From: Prorocentrum cordatum
Taxonomy: Eukaryota > Sar > Dinophyceae > Prorocentrales > Prorocentraceae
DNA length: 64,000 nt
NCBI GenBank assembly: GCA_963575745.1
Contig: CAUYUJ010014763.1
Span: 155,001-219,000 of the forward strand
Reading direction: 5' to 3'
The notes under the pieces were generated by a model. That model made no database searches, was not told the DNA's origin, and was given only the letters and a program-made list of their open reading frames with translations. The stretch's first letter is position 1. The number at the start of each line of letters is the position of its first letter. Positions 10,602 to 21,375 of this stretch are shown piece by piece. Position numbers and translations under genes: made by a program.

Positions 10602-11457
10602 ATGGCGGGCCCCGGGGGCGCCAGCGCGGCGATGCCGCCGCTCCCCCCCGGCTGGTGCCTGGCTCTCACGCAGCTCGCACTGCCGATTCCGACCGGCGCC
10701 GCCGTGGAGCCAGCGCCAGGGGTCTGGGCAGACCTGGGCCAGGCAGGCCCTGCGACCGCCGCAGGCGGAGCGGTTGCGTCAGTGGGCGCAGCCGGACCCG
10801 GCGGCTGGGTCTTCGCGGAGCCCCTGGCGTGCCTGGGCGCGTTCCCCCTCCCAGCAGCAGGTGCGACTGCGGCGGCAGCGCCGGCGCTCGGACCGCGGCC
10901 GCAGCCCAGGCCGCCGGCTGCGGATCGAGCCGCCGCAGCTCGTCGCCAGAGGCCGGCAGCGCGAACGGCAGCGGCATCGGAGCACGGCTTCACGTGCTCG
11001 CGACGGCCGCGCTTGCCCGGAGCGAATGCCCTTCCGCGCCCTCCGGGAGCAGGTGGGCAGCGCCCCCGCGGGGTGGCGGCAGCTCACGCTTCCTGCCTGC
11101 TCTGCTGCGCCCGCCCCAGCCTGGCCCGCCGCTGGGGCTGGAGAGGAGAGCGCGGTCGAGGTGAGACCTCCCGCCCCCGCAGCTCCGCAGTCTTTGCGGG
11201 GCTGCCTCCGCGCGGTTGGGACCCCGCCACTGCGGCGCCCACTTCTGAGGTGCCGCCTGCGGAGGCGGCCCCAGCAGCCGAGGCCCACCAGGGCGCCTCG
11301 GGCGACGTCGACGGCGCGGCCGGCGACGCGACGGCGGCGGCAGCGCTTCTGGCCCGCACCCTGCAGGAGGCGCAGCAGTCCGTGGCGCCGCAAGGACTCA
11401 CCCCTCGATGCGGGCGAGTTCGATCTCGAGTACGCCTATGATGCCCTCTTCCCCTGA
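10602..11457 (+). pseudogene. Putative retroposed gene remnant behind the spliced-leader relic
   Basis: An ATG at 10602 lies 76 bases after the relic leader. Its frame begins MAGPGGASAAMPPLPPGW and stays open to 11441. The C-terminal end looks more protein-like in another frame, ending ...DAGEFDLEYAYDALFP at the stop at 11457. At least one frameshift is therefore likely. The protein is Ala/Pro/Arg-rich, with no domain I recognise. The main support is position behind the leader relic. Several other long frames overlap it on both strands because the DNA is GC-rich, so coding status is uncertain. Confidence 0.3.
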
Positions 11458-11593
11458 TGACGTGCTGGGAGTGTTCGACACCCCCCTGCGTACTGTTTTT
11501 TTTTACACCGGATTCCCGGGAGTTGGGTTTTCGCTAGCATTTTTTGTCAAAATGCTGCTCTCGCTGAGGCGCCGGCCTCATTTTCGGGCCCCG

Positions 11594-11748
11594 CTCGTTC
11601 CGAATCGTGCTCCCGCTGCAACGCTGGCCTCATTTCCGTGCTTCCGCTCGTTCCGAATCGTGCTCCCGCTGCAACGCTGGCCTCATTTCCGCGCTTCCGC
11701 TCGTTCCGACTCGTGCTCCCGCTGCAGCGCTGGCGTCATTTCCCGTGC
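11594..11748 (+). repeat. 53-bp tandem repeat, three copies
   Basis: Copies begin CTCGTTCCGA at 11594, 11647 and 11700. The last is slightly diverged and incomplete. Just beyond, short CATGC-type words are repeated (11746-11825). Confidence 0.9.
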
Positions 11749-11749
11749 C

Positions 11750-13120
11750 ATGCCACGGCATGCAATGCAATGCTAGGTTGATACTACGCTTTGCGGTGCT
11801 CTTCTACGCCATGCCATGCCGTGCTCTACAATGCATCGCGTACCCTTTCGCGATCATTGCCCTGCTCGACATCCGACTGTGCGAGTAGGGGGGGGGGATC
11901 TACGCCATGGGATGGGAGGGAGGGGTAGGATGTCAGATATGACGCGAGCGCACCTAGCTTGAGCAGCACCCCCTCCCCCCCCCTCCCCCTCCCGCTTCCG
12001 GGCCCGGGCCCGGCGGAGGTCGAGGCCCTCCCTCTGCGGGCGCCCCCAGCGATGGTTGAGGTGGGCAGCCCGCCGCCCGTGCCGCTCATGCAGGGGGCAG
12101 TGATGGAGCAAGCTGCGGAGGCGGCCCAAGCTGGTTCTCCACGGCTCGGCCCTCGGGCGGGGAGCCCGCGGACCCGCTGGCGCCCCCCTCTGGAAGCGGA
12201 GGCGGCGGCCGCGCGCCCCCTCCCGAGACGGCGGGCTACCCTTCGGGTTCCCGGGCGCGGCCGGAAGCGGGCCGCGCACGCTTGCGCCAGGAGGCCCTGC
12301 AGTGCTGGCGCTGGCGGGCGTTGCCGCCGCGCGCCAGCTGAGTCCCAGCGAGCCGCAAGATCCGGCAGCTTCGGCGCCGTGGGCCGCCTCGGCGACGCCG
12401 AGTTCGCGGAGCTCATGGGCGCCACGGCGGACGGCATCGCTGGGGTGGCCGCCTTAGCCGCCTGGACGGCCGCCGCTGCCGCGGCCAGGGCAGCAACGGC
12501 TCTGTGGGCTGGGCTGGCGCTCCGCGTGCGGGCGCCCCCCAGCCCTCTCCTCTCCCCTTTCCTCCCCTGCCCTCCCTCGCGCGCCCTCCTGTCGTTTGTC
12601 GTCCGTCGTTCGTCTGTCTTCTGTCGTGCCACAGAGCTTCCTCGCGCGAGTAATGTGTATTTCGAATTTCTGTAGCGGAATGAAGGCCCTTCTCCACATG
12701 TGCACCCGTTTTCTTGGCGGCACGCGCAAGGGGGAGGCGCGAGGCGCGAGGGGGGCGGGCCCAGTAGTTAAGAAGGCCCGGGTTTTTTAGAAGATCGCCC
12801 GCTCGCGCCATTTCCGTTTGGCGGCGCGCACAAGGGGCGGGGGGAAGGGGGAAAGTTTCTTCGAAGGAGCCTGCTTCTCAGACGGCGCTGGCCCTACATT
12901 TATAAAACGGCCCGCGCCTTCAAAACAAATAAAGATGTTTCTGCAAACCCTTCGCCTTTCCGCCTACCTCCCCCGGCGCGTGGCTGATCCTTGCGCGCGC
13001 CGCCGATGTTCATAGTTTTCGGCACCTGGGGGCCCGCGCTGGGCCCCAAGAGTGTCAAACGACGCCCCAGGATGAAAAGCCGGCCCTGGGGGGGGAAAAG
13101 CCCCAGGGGCGAAACAACCC
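11750..13120. other. No convincing gene; one weak plus-strand frame
   Basis: A plus-strand open frame of 238 codons ends at 12675 and includes an Ala-rich hydrophobic stretch near 12420-12530 that could be a membrane helix. No domain is recognisable, and frames on the other strand are equally long. The rest is GC-rich sequence with short direct repeats. Confidence 0.3.
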
Positions 13121-13169
13121 GGGGGTGAAAAAAAACCGGGGTTTAAAAAAACATGTTTTTTTCACCCCC
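13121..13169. repeat. GGGGGTGAAAA...TTTTCACCCCC foldback
   Basis: Arms at 13121-13135 and 13156-13169 are near-perfect reverse complements separated by about 20 bases. They would form a stable hairpin with an A/T-rich stem top. Confidence 0.8.
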
Positions 13170-13429
13170 GTGCTTTTCCACCACCGGGAACCCCGCAATC
13201 AAAAAAAAAAACACCCCCCCCATGGCGGCGGCGACGACACTGACAGCGACGACTGCGGCGGCACTTGCCGAAGGTTTTGCCCTCGACCCTCTAACGTCGA
13301 GTGGAGTGGGGAGATTGTCGGCCCTCGCTGCTGCATGGGCCTCGTGAGGCCTCCTGAACGTAGTTACGCGGAGGCCTCCGGGGACCTCCGGGGGGGGGGA
13401 GCCTTGGGCCTTGGGCGGGAACAGAATTT

Positions 13430-13640
13430 ACCAGCGGCACTGGCGGCGGCGAGGTCGGCGTCGAAGACGTCGTCGACGCCGGAACCGGCGACGTCGGCGG
13501 CGACGTCAGCGACGGGACCGACCACGACGACGAGGGCGTCGACGACGTCGACGACGGCGAGGACCGACAACGTCGACGGCGACAACGACGACGACTACGA
13601 CGGCGTTGCCGTCGGAGACGTCGACGACGACGAGCCTCCC
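13430..13640 (+). repeat. CGACGA/CGGCGA trinucleotide-rich region
   Basis: Imperfect GAC/GTC/GGC triplet repeats over about 200 bases. They give acidic, Ser/Thr or Arg frames depending on phase. No gene is proposed. Confidence 0.75.
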
Positions 13641-13724
13641 CGGCGCTGCCAGGTCTGGGCCCTGCGGGGCAACGGGGGGGGAGACCGGCTCACGGGGGGA
13701 ACGTCGACCTGAAATCGGCAGCTT

Positions 13725-13960
13725 CCTATCCATAGCTTCGCCCCTCAGCCCCAGGCGGATCGCGGCTTTTAGCCCTGTGGGGCTTGGGCCGCTCAGGCCG
13801 CCCTACATCTCCTCCTATCCTCCTCCTCCTCTTCGGCACCTTTTCCGTGGCACAAGGCGCCTCGGTGCGCTGAGGCGCGAGCTCTGTCCGGCGCGCCATC
13901 CCAAGCGCAGCGGCCCTCATCCTCCTGGTGGCGCTGTGGGGCACCAGGGGTGGGCAAGTT
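13725..13960 (+). repeat. Interspersed repeat unit, block C (first copy)
   Basis: Begins CCATAGCTTCGCCCCTCAG and continues through a TCCTCCTAT stretch, TTTTCCGTGGC and AAGGCGCCTCGGTGCGCTGA. Nearly the same sequence is at 21470-21660. The copy differs by small indels, for example an extra CTTTTAGC near 13765. Confidence 0.9.
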
Positions 13961-14090
13961 GCCCCCCCCTCTCCGTCGGGGGGGGGGGGCCGACAGACGC
14001 GCCGACCGCGACGCGGCAAGTGCGCGCCGAGCAAACTCGGCAGGAGGCCCCACCCGCCGCTTTCTATTGGCGCGGGCGGGTGGGACCTCC

Positions 14091-14133
14091 CAAAACAGCC
14101 TGGCACTGCTGAGCAGCGCCTTGAGCACATGGC

Positions 14134-14137
<4 letters not shown>
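14091..14137 (+). repeat. Interspersed repeat unit, block A (first copy)
   Basis: Reads AACAGCCTGGCACTGCTGAG and continues GCAGCGCCTTGAGCACATGG. It matches 35599-35645 with about four differences. In both places block A leads directly into a dinucleotide tract. Confidence 0.9.
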
Positions 14138-14394
<257 letters not shown>

Positions 14395-14759
14395 GGACAA
14401 GTAGGCGGACCAGGGTCCGTCCGCGAGGCGCACTGCGGTGCGACAACTCGCCAAACACTATTTGCGGCGGCGCAGCCTTAAGATACGAGGGCGGGCAACA
14501 AAACCCCCTCCCCCGGCGCAATGCGACAGACGCTACAGACGGCGGACAGACGGTGAAGATCTCACGTGTCAGACCGCGTGAAGAAAGAGGCCCCAACAAG
14601 GAAGGCGACGTGCTGACACGTGGCTAGGCGGCTTGGCAGACCGCCAGTTGGGCGCTTGGCCGCAAAGCGGCGCGCAGGGACGGGGCACCCCCCGCCCCCG
14701 CGCCCTGACACCGTGGACGCGGAGCCACGCGTACACACGGGCAGGCAGAAAGGAGGAAA

Positions 14760-17700
14760 TTAGCGTGGGGCACCAGGTGGAGCGCCGCGGAGCGATGACA
14801 GCATAGCTTGGATGGTGAGTGACGGCGCAGCACCATCGGGGGAGGGCGTAAGCAGCTCGGCGAAGGCACGCCCGGCGCGGTGGAGGCGCTGGAGCAGAGG
14901 GCCTTGACGGGCTTGAGCAGCGGCAAGGTCGGCGGCGAGAGCAGCACACCTCTGCTGAAGAGCGGCCATAGACTGGGTCAGCTCGGTTTCGCGGTCGGTG
15001 AGGGGCGGCTGCTCAGTGCCAGCGGCCGCGGGCCTCGTGGCAGGGACGAGGTCATCGGTGCGCCTGGCCAGGTGGTGGACTAGCGCAGTACGGCGCTCCG
15101 TATGCTGACGGTCGTCACCCTTGAGAGGCGACTGGAGGGTACCACGCGGCCCCAGGGCTGGAGCCGCTAGGGCCACGCCCCGTGAGGTCGGAAGAGCCAC
15201 ATCCTTGCGCCCAGCAACAGTGGAAGCGTGGACGGGGTGCGACGGCCTGACTGGCTCGGTGCCCTGCGGGGGGGCTGGAGCCGCCCCCGCGGGCTGGCGC
15301 TGGTGGGGGGACGGAGTGGGTGGCACGGTAGGCCCAATCATGATGCCGTGCGAGGGCTCGGAGGTCGGCCACGTAGTCGGGTGGCGTCTCGATAGGGCGG
15401 CATCGTCGGCAGCGTGGGGTGTCGGCGGAGTGTCGTCTATGCTGCCACTCAGTCCGAGGGGGTCAACCAGGTCATCGTCGGCGTCTTGACGGTGAGCGAC
15501 ATCATCATGTGGGTGCGATGTCGCTCTCGGTGGCGGATTCGCGGTGGGCGTCGAGAGGTTGCCCGACGGGGCAGGGTTGGCGCTGGCTGGGCCGTCGTCC
15601 AAGAAGTCCAGTCCCCCGCCGAAGCCGAACGGGTCGTCCTCCTGATCATCGAGCATCGCCCGTTGGGCCTCGGCCCAGAGCTCATCCGGGTCTTGCGGGA
15701 TGAATGGTCCAGCCGCGGGTGGTGCCTGGTCCGACAGCAGGGGGTTTGGTTCCATTTTGTTGAGTTCCGCAGCTGTAAACCCAGCCCTGCGGTGTGGGAG
15801 CGGCAGAGTACGGTGTCTGCGCTCGTAGACAGCGACAGCGACCCCATGGAGCACGGTCGCTTGGCGATGTCGTGTTTTGGCAGCTTCAACAATGTCGTCA
15901 GGAAGGTTGTGAGTGCGTGCCGCCGTTGTGGCAAGGGCGTCGGCCTGACGGTTGAACTCCTCCGCAATGGGCCCGATGAGCCCAAGGTCGATGCCCAGGT
16001 CTCCCAGGTGGCTGGCGATTTTTTCGACGCGAAACATGTTGGGCTTGGCCATAACACATCGGTGGATCTTTTCCCAGAGCTCCGCGTGCGTGCCCTGCGG
16101 CGCTGGATGTCCGTCGATGATGCTTTGGAACCCATCGACCACCGCCTGGTTGTCCACGAAAACGTGCACGGGCCGTTCGGCACATGCCGTAAGGTGGACA
16201 ATGGCGAGGGTCTCCGCAACCTGGGCGTTCTGCGTTAGGCCGTGAACGCGTGCACTGTAGTTCATGCGGTGGTCGATGCCGTAGTAGACGCCGTAGCCCG
16301 CTCGTGCTAGCAATGGGATGGCTTGGTTGGTGCATGCACCGTCCGTGGCAGCGTAGACCCATGTCCAACCAGTGTCATGGTCAAGGTAGGTGGTGTAGGT
16401 GTCCTGGGCTGAAGCCGCAGGATCTCCCTCAGGGGGGGGCCGCGGCATGGGCTGTGGCAGCGGGTCCCTCGCGAGGTCGGCCTGCAGGTCGAGGAGGACT
16501 GGGTCTTCGTCGAAGAGCCCGCAGTGTCTTGTGTGCGGCGGAAGACGGGCCCACTGGTCGTCACTGATGAGGGTGGTGAGAGGGAGTCTTTCTCGAGCCC
16601 AGCACTTGCAGTCGCGGACAGTGTGCTCCTGAGTTTCCTCTTCCTCGTCGCAGTAGCGGCAGATGGGGCTGGGGTCTGCCGACGTGTTTGATCGGGATCG
16701 TCGCTGTTGGGTGTGATCCCCGCCCGACAGGTAGTTCAGGAGGAGCGCCAGCTGCCAGGCAGTGCATTTGGCTGCTCCTTTAGTTCGGGCGAGCCACGTG
16801 CTGGCGAAGAGGTCGAGGCCCTGTCTGACAGAGGCAAGGTAGCCAAGGTCGTGTCGCCGTGGCTTGATCCTCCGCAGAAAAGCCCTGCGTTGTGAGGCCC
16901 GCAGCATGTGTAGGAAGGCGTTTTGGGGTAAATTCAGCCAGCTGATCTGGCAGCCCCAGTCGTCGTACATGATGCCAAATGTGGGCCAGGTCCATCGGAG
17001 CTGCTGGAGCGACTGGACGAGTCGTCCGACGGGTCCTCCACCAAACAGGGTCTGGACGTGGTGTTGGAGGTCTCTGGCGAGCCCGCAGAGTGTAACGTCG
17101 CGGTTAACCTGTCGCCGCAGGCACAGGAATGCTTCACGCTGCGTGATGGCGTCGATCTCCAGGGCGTGTCCTGGGACGCACACGGCCATGAGAGTCCAGA
17201 ACTCGACCCACTTGTTCCCCTTGGGGCGGATAGCCGCCTTGAGGGCGTGGTTGTAGGCAGTTTTGGCAGGGCCTGATGGTGCTTGAATGTCGGTGCCCGT
17301 GGTGCAGACGCTGGCAGCCAGGGAACGGGCGTGCCGCGCCTTGATAAGCATCGGCGATGGGAGCTTGCCAATGCGCGGCAGGCGGATAGTCGCCCTCCGT
17401 ACACGGGCGTCTGCGGTGGCCGTGAGGTTAAGCGCGGCTGGAGCCGGCGCTGCCTCTGCGTTGATGTAACTCCCGACGAGCTTGAAGGAATCGACCACAC
17501 GTAGGGGGCGCTCCGCCAGTGTGAGCTGGGTAACGGCGGCGTGAAGCTCGTCGGTGAGCGCCCACCCTGCCACTTTACCAGGGTGAATGCGTTGACCTGA
17601 GAATCGATCAAACTTGGCGGTTTCGTCAAGAGATTTCTGCAGCTCAGACGCGGTGTGGGTAGTGGAGTTGCTGTCGTCAACAAAGGTAGTGCTGAGTGAT

Positions 17701-19373
17701 CGAGGAACGTATCGATGCTGCCTCTTTGTCCACACGCACATGAGCAGCTTGATGTCGTCCAGGGACCACGAGCTTCCCTGGAGGTGACCGTTAGTCCTGG
17801 CCAAGTCCTTAGAGTACGCTCCGTTCATGCGGATGTAGCGTTTGTGGTGTCTGTAGAAATTTCGGCGGACAGTAACGACGTCTTGAGGGCACCCCGCGTG
17901 CAGCGCAAGGTTAAGGCAGATGTCCGTGATGAGGTAGTCGAAGCACTTCTGTCGGTCAAGGGCAGCTCCAGCTAAGGGGAGGAGTAAAGCCCTGGCGTGT
18001 TCGATGCGCAGGGCGAGAGAGGTGCTGACATCCCCAATGGTGGCTTTGGGAACAGCGCCGAAGCTCGTGGCATGGGTCCATCCTTGCCGCCAGGTCGTGA
18101 GGCTACGGTAGGCTGGCGCTTCCCACGCGTACATCCAAACGGAAAGAACCGAGAGAAGTCGTTGGTCCGTCGGGAGTTCCCCTCGGCCTTTTCGGAGGCA
18201 CGGGTTTGGCACGTGTAGGAGGGGCTCGGGGATGGTGCCAGTGCGTTGCATAGCACGTAAGACGCTGGCGAAGAGGCGAAGGATGTCGTCGGGTAACTCC
18301 TTAGCCTCCTTAGTTGTCCAGCCGTCGAGTCCCCCCGCGCGGCGCGGTGAACGGGTGCGAATGAAGTGGATGAGTTGGTCGTCGGTGAGGTGGAAAGGGG
18401 CTGCTGGTGATGGCGTAGGCAGCTCTTGTCGGTACTCGTCGTAGAAGTCTGCCCACGTCGGCATAGCTTCGGCGTCATGGCCTGCGCGAGCGCGGTACCT
18501 GCCCAAGATGGGCTCCCAGGTGTCGACCATGAGCTTAAGCATGTCTTTGGTATTGGCAGCAATGGCGTTGGCGGGGAGGGCGTCGGGAACCTGGGCAGGT
18601 GGTGGGTCACGAGTGTGGCCTTCGTCGTTGTCAGTGTCGAGCGAACTACCGTCGCTGGGGCTGAAGCCGCCAGCGTCGGTGTCGGCATCACTATCGTCCG
18701 TGCAAGCTTGGTCAGGGTTGAAGGCGGTGGTGTCGCAGTGGGGCTGTGCATCGTCGGGAATGGTAGGCGTGCGGAGATACGCCGTGGGCGAGCAGTCGGC
18801 AGCCCGTGCGTATATGGCCGCCTTTCGCCCGCTTGGCTCGCGGACACCCTCCGCCCAAATCTTGATGCGTTCCGCTTTGGCTCGGTTTGCGCGTCGCGCC
18901 AGCTCTGAGTCAAGGTTTTGGATCAGACGGTCCAGGTGCTCTCCGCGTGGTGCTGGCACGTCGGGGGTCCAGGCCTCGGGAAAGGCCAGGAGGGCCGTGG
19001 GGCGCAGCTTGTGGCAGAGAAGGCGGGCCGCGGTCCACGTGCAGTCGATGCGCTGCGCCAGGTACGGCGGGATAGCACGGCAGTCGATATGATGGTGCTG
19101 TCCGATGAAGCGAAGCTCGCAAAGTTGCCGATGGAGCTTGCGAAGGCGGTTCATGTGAATCGTGGAAGCTCCGTAGGTGGGAAAGGCGCGGGGGACGGCG
19201 GGTCGCTCCTCGAACGTGGGTGTGAGCCCGTGCATGGTAGGGGCCTTCTTTTTTGGGTGGTCTGGCGGTGGAGGTGGCAGGTCGCGCAGCCGGGTGAGAT
19301 GGTACTCATGGCTGGCCTCGTTTGCCAGGGCGAACATGCGTTCCACATCGTCGCGTGTGTCAGCCTGCTCCAT
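14760..19373 (-). CDS. LINE-B ORF2: reverse transcriptase, CCHC zinc finger, RNase H
   Basis: A single open frame of 1,537 residues. RT core: TRSPRRAGGLDGWT (about 340-353), LDRQKCFDYL with the motif-A Asp near 473, NGHLQGSSWSLDD (motif B, near 530) and TFVDDSN (motif C, FVDD in place of YADD, near 565). Then C-x2-C-x8-H-x4-C (about 935-950), a zinc knuckle common after LINE RTs. The RNase H has YAATDGACTN, AETLAIVHL, VFVDNQAVV and NRQADALAT (about 1010-1170), covering the four acidic positions. A long Pro/Ala/Asp-rich tail follows. The start MEQADTR lies ten bases after the stop of the endonuclease frame begins (TGA-CCGC-ATG), which fits stop-restart translation or a natural frameshift. Probably competent or recently active. 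Confidence 0.9.
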   Translation of the reverse strand: MEQADTRDDVERMFALANEASHEYHLTRLRDLPPPPPDHPKKKAPTMHGLTPTFEERPAVPRAFPTYGASTIHMNRLRKLHRQLCELRFIGQHHHIDCRAIPPYLAQRIDCTWTAARLLCHKLRPTALLAFPEAWTPDVPAPRGEHLDRLIQNLDSELARRANRAKAERIKIWAEGVREPSGRKAAIYARAADCSPTAYLRTPTIPDDAQPHCDTTAFNPDQACTDDSDADTDAGGFSPSDGSSLDTDNDEGHTRDPPPAQVPDALPANAIAANTKDMLKLMVDTWEPILGRYRARAGHDAEAMPTWADFYDEYRQELPTPSPAAPFHLTDDQLIHFIRTRSPRRAGGLDGWTTKEAKELPDDILRLFASVLRAMQRTGTIPEPLLHVPNPCLRKGRGELPTDQRLLSVLSVWMYAWEAPAYRSLTTWRQGWTHATSFGAVPKATIGDVSTSLALRIEHARALLLPLAGAALDRQKCFDYLITDICLNLALHAGCPQDVVTVRRNFYRHHKRYIRMNGAYSKDLARTNGHLQGSSWSLDDIKLLMCVWTKRQHRYVPRSLSTTFVDDSNSTTHTASELQKSLDETAKFDRFSGQRIHPGKVAGWALTDELHAAVTQLTLAERPLRVVDSFKLVGSYINAEAAPAPAALNLTATADARVRRATIRLPRIGKLPSPMLIKARHARSLAASVCTTGTDIQAPSGPAKTAYNHALKAAIRPKGNKWVEFWTLMAVCVPGHALEIDAITQREAFLCLRRQVNRDVTLCGLARDLQHHVQTLFGGGPVGRLVQSLQQLRWTWPTFGIMYDDWGCQISWLNLPQNAFLHMLRASQRRAFLRRIKPRRHDLGYLASVRQGLDLFASTWLARTKGAAKCTAWQLALLLNYLSGGDHTQQRRSRSNTSADPSPICRYCDEEEETQEHTVRDCKCWARERLPLTTLISDDQWARLPPHTRHCGLFDEDPVLLDLQADLARDPLPQPMPRPPPEGDPAASAQDTYTTYLDHDTGWTWVYAATDGACTNQAIPLLARAGYGVYYGIDHRMNYSARVHGLTQNAQVAETLAIVHLTACAERPVHVFVDNQAVVDGFQSIIDGHPAPQGTHAELWEKIHRCVMAKPNMFRVEKIASHLGDLGIDLGLIGPIAEEFNRQADALATTAARTHNLPDDIVEAAKTRHRQATVLHGVAVAVYERRHRTLPLPHRRAGFTAAELNKMEPNPLLSDQAPPAAGPFIPQDPDELWAEAQRAMLDDQEDDPFGFGGGLDFLDDGPASANPAPSGNLSTPTANPPPRATSHPHDDVAHRQDADDDLVDPLGLSGSIDDTPPTPHAADDAALSRRHPTTWPTSEPSHGIMIGPTVPPTPSPHQRQPAGAAPAPPQGTEPVRPSHPVHASTVAGRKDVALPTSRGVALAAPALGPRGTLQSPLKGDDRQHTERRTALVHHLARRTDDLVPATRPAAAGTEQPPLTDRETELTQSMAALQQRCAALAADLAAAQARQGPLLQRLHRAGRAFAELLTPSPDGAAPSLTIQAMLSSLRGAPPGAPR

Positions 19374-19377
19374 GCGG

Positions 19378-21102
19378 TCATGGTATCGCCCTGCGATGAG
19401 GGTTCCCTAAAGCCTGGAGTTCGTGGTCCTCATGAGCTCCGTCGTTAGGATGGTAAGGCGTGGGGGCAAGAAGGCGTGGGGCCGTATGGTCGAGGCGGCT
19501 AAGGTCGAGAGTGACCTGCAGTCCAACATGGGATTTCGCTGGCAAGTCACGCAGATAGCAGAAGTCGGTGACGAGGGATCGCGCCGCTTGGTTGGCGATG
19601 ATATAATCGATGCGCGAAGTGCGGGGGCACTTGGTGACGCGGTCCCAGTCAGGGATGTTGCCATATGTGTGCATGGTGTGGTCCGGTGTGCCTTCAGCGA
19701 CGTTAAACCATCCGTGCTGCATCATGTGCAGCAGGTGAGGATTGTCGTCGATGTTCGTGTTGGCGTCCATGCAAATGAAATACGGGGCTGAGCCGACCCT
19801 CGCGGCGGCACAGTCAGCAAGCCGAAACAAATCGGCGCTGTCTCCTCCAGCGACCCCGTAGAGGCTCGCAATGTAGATCCCAGCGGGACCGTGGTTGTTT
19901 CGTCGCCGCCTGCGGCGGTGCTGGGTGCAGAGCGGGAGGAAGGCCTCGTGCCATCGTTTCTTGGCCTTGAGGGTGGCGATACAGGACGCAGTGTCGTCGA
20001 CGGTGGAGTCGACGATGGCGTCCTTAGAGAGGATGGCGACCCCTCCCGAGGCGCCAGTGTTGCCCTCGACCGTGTGGTCCGTGCCACCGTGAGCAGCTTT
20101 GCGCTGGGCTCGCGCCAGATCCAGGTCAGGTCCCAGACTGGCCTGATATCCTCCGTGGTGTGGATTGGCGGCGTTGGTAGCGATGGCTTGCCTGGTAGGC
20201 TTGGCATGTCGGGTCTCCTGCAGTGCTATGACTGCGGCGTTGTGGTCGACACCTAGAGCGGTGATGGTTGGCCAGTTCGCTGGGAGACTCGTGATGTTGA
20301 GGCTGACGAGGTGGATGGAGCGACCTGGCCCGTCTCCGTCGGTGGAGCTGGGGTTGGCACGCCCCGCACGGTGGAGGGCAGCCTGGCCCTCACCCAGGTA
20401 GAAGGCTTGGCCACAGTAGGAGCTCATGGCGTCGCAGCAGATTGGCTTGGACGGGGCTGAAGCCGCCGTCAGGCCAGAAGTATAGGCAAGGCATGGTCGA
20501 CACTGCGCCAGGGGGGGTTCATAAACATCGGCAAAACTGCCTCGAAAAATCCTCCTCACTCCAGTACCGTGGGGGACGGGGGGAGGAGAGGTGAGACGGC
20601 AGCAGAGGGAGAGGGAGGCGACTCCTCGATCCGTCCTGCCGAAAACAAGAACAAAAGCAAACCAGCGGCGGCGGCTCGGCGCGGCAGCGGCGCAACGCGC
20701 GCGCATATACTGCGCACGCGACCCCGCTGGTCCGTCCTGCGGCGGCGCGCCCGCCCCGTCAGTACCGTGATGAGCAGCATCGGGTGGAACAGCTCGAGCG
20801 GCGCGGTCGGTGGCCTGGCGCTGAGCCTCATCCATGCCCGCTGCCGTGAGGCACGCGTTGCGGACAGGGCTGACTCCACGCGGGGCCGCCGCTGCCGCGG
20901 CAGCGGCTGAGGTGGCGGGGGCGCCGCCATGGCTCTGAGGAGAGAGCGGTGAGCCGCCGCCGAAGCCCGCCGCGAGGTCCTTGACGCGGTACTTGTTCTT
21001 GAAGGGGTCGAAGGTCGGCGCCTCGTCGATGGGGGCGACAACGCGGGTGGGCGGTGGCAACTCCTGGTCCGTGGACGGCGTCGGCTCGAGGTCGACCTGG
21101 CC

Positions 21103-21105
<3 letters not shown>
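19378..21105 (-). CDS. LINE-B endonuclease ORF (APE type)
   Basis: The frame ends with TGA at 19380-19378. Its C-terminal 330 codons form a complete APE-like endonuclease: LVSLNITSL (Asn), VIALQETRH (Glu), CMDANTNIDD (DxN), SRIDYIIAN (Asp) and KSHVGLQV (terminal Ser-His). Upstream is a Cys-containing segment (CRPC, ICCDAMSSYC) that may bind zinc. The N-terminal region reads DPFKNKYRVKDLAAG near 20995, followed by an Ala run. The frame stays open through the GA tract to 21750, but that part is a Ser-Leu artefact, so the real start is downstream of 21105; no ATG is decisive. EN and RT on separate overlapping frames is uncommon for LINEs. Confidence 0.8.
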
Positions 21106-21144
<39 letters not shown>

Positions 21145-21174
21145 TAGAGAGATATAGAGAGAGAGAGAGAGAGA

Positions 21175-21218
<44 letters not shown>

Positions 21219-21234
21219 GGGGGGGGAGAGAGAG

Positions 21235-21287
<53 letters not shown>

Positions 21288-21334
21288 AAAAGAGAGAAAG
21301 AGAGAAAGAGAGAAAGAGAGAGAGAGAGAGAGAA

Positions 21335-21372
<38 letters not shown>
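21106..21372 (+). repeat. (GA)n microsatellite, right flank of LINE-B
   Basis: GA dinucleotides with small A8 and G8 interruptions. It is adjacent to LINE-B on the left and repeat block B on the right. Confidence 0.95.

Positions 21373-21375
<3 letters not shown>

Noticed and set aside
10423-11457. 344-codon Arg-rich plus-strand frame as a full gene
   Set aside because: Its first part is a frame shadow of GC-rich DNA rich in CGC codons; only the last about 20 residues look protein-like, and they are noted with the retroposed remnant.
12925-12945. AATAAA as a polyadenylation signal
   Set aside because: No supported gene ends here, and dinoflagellates do not generally use this signal.
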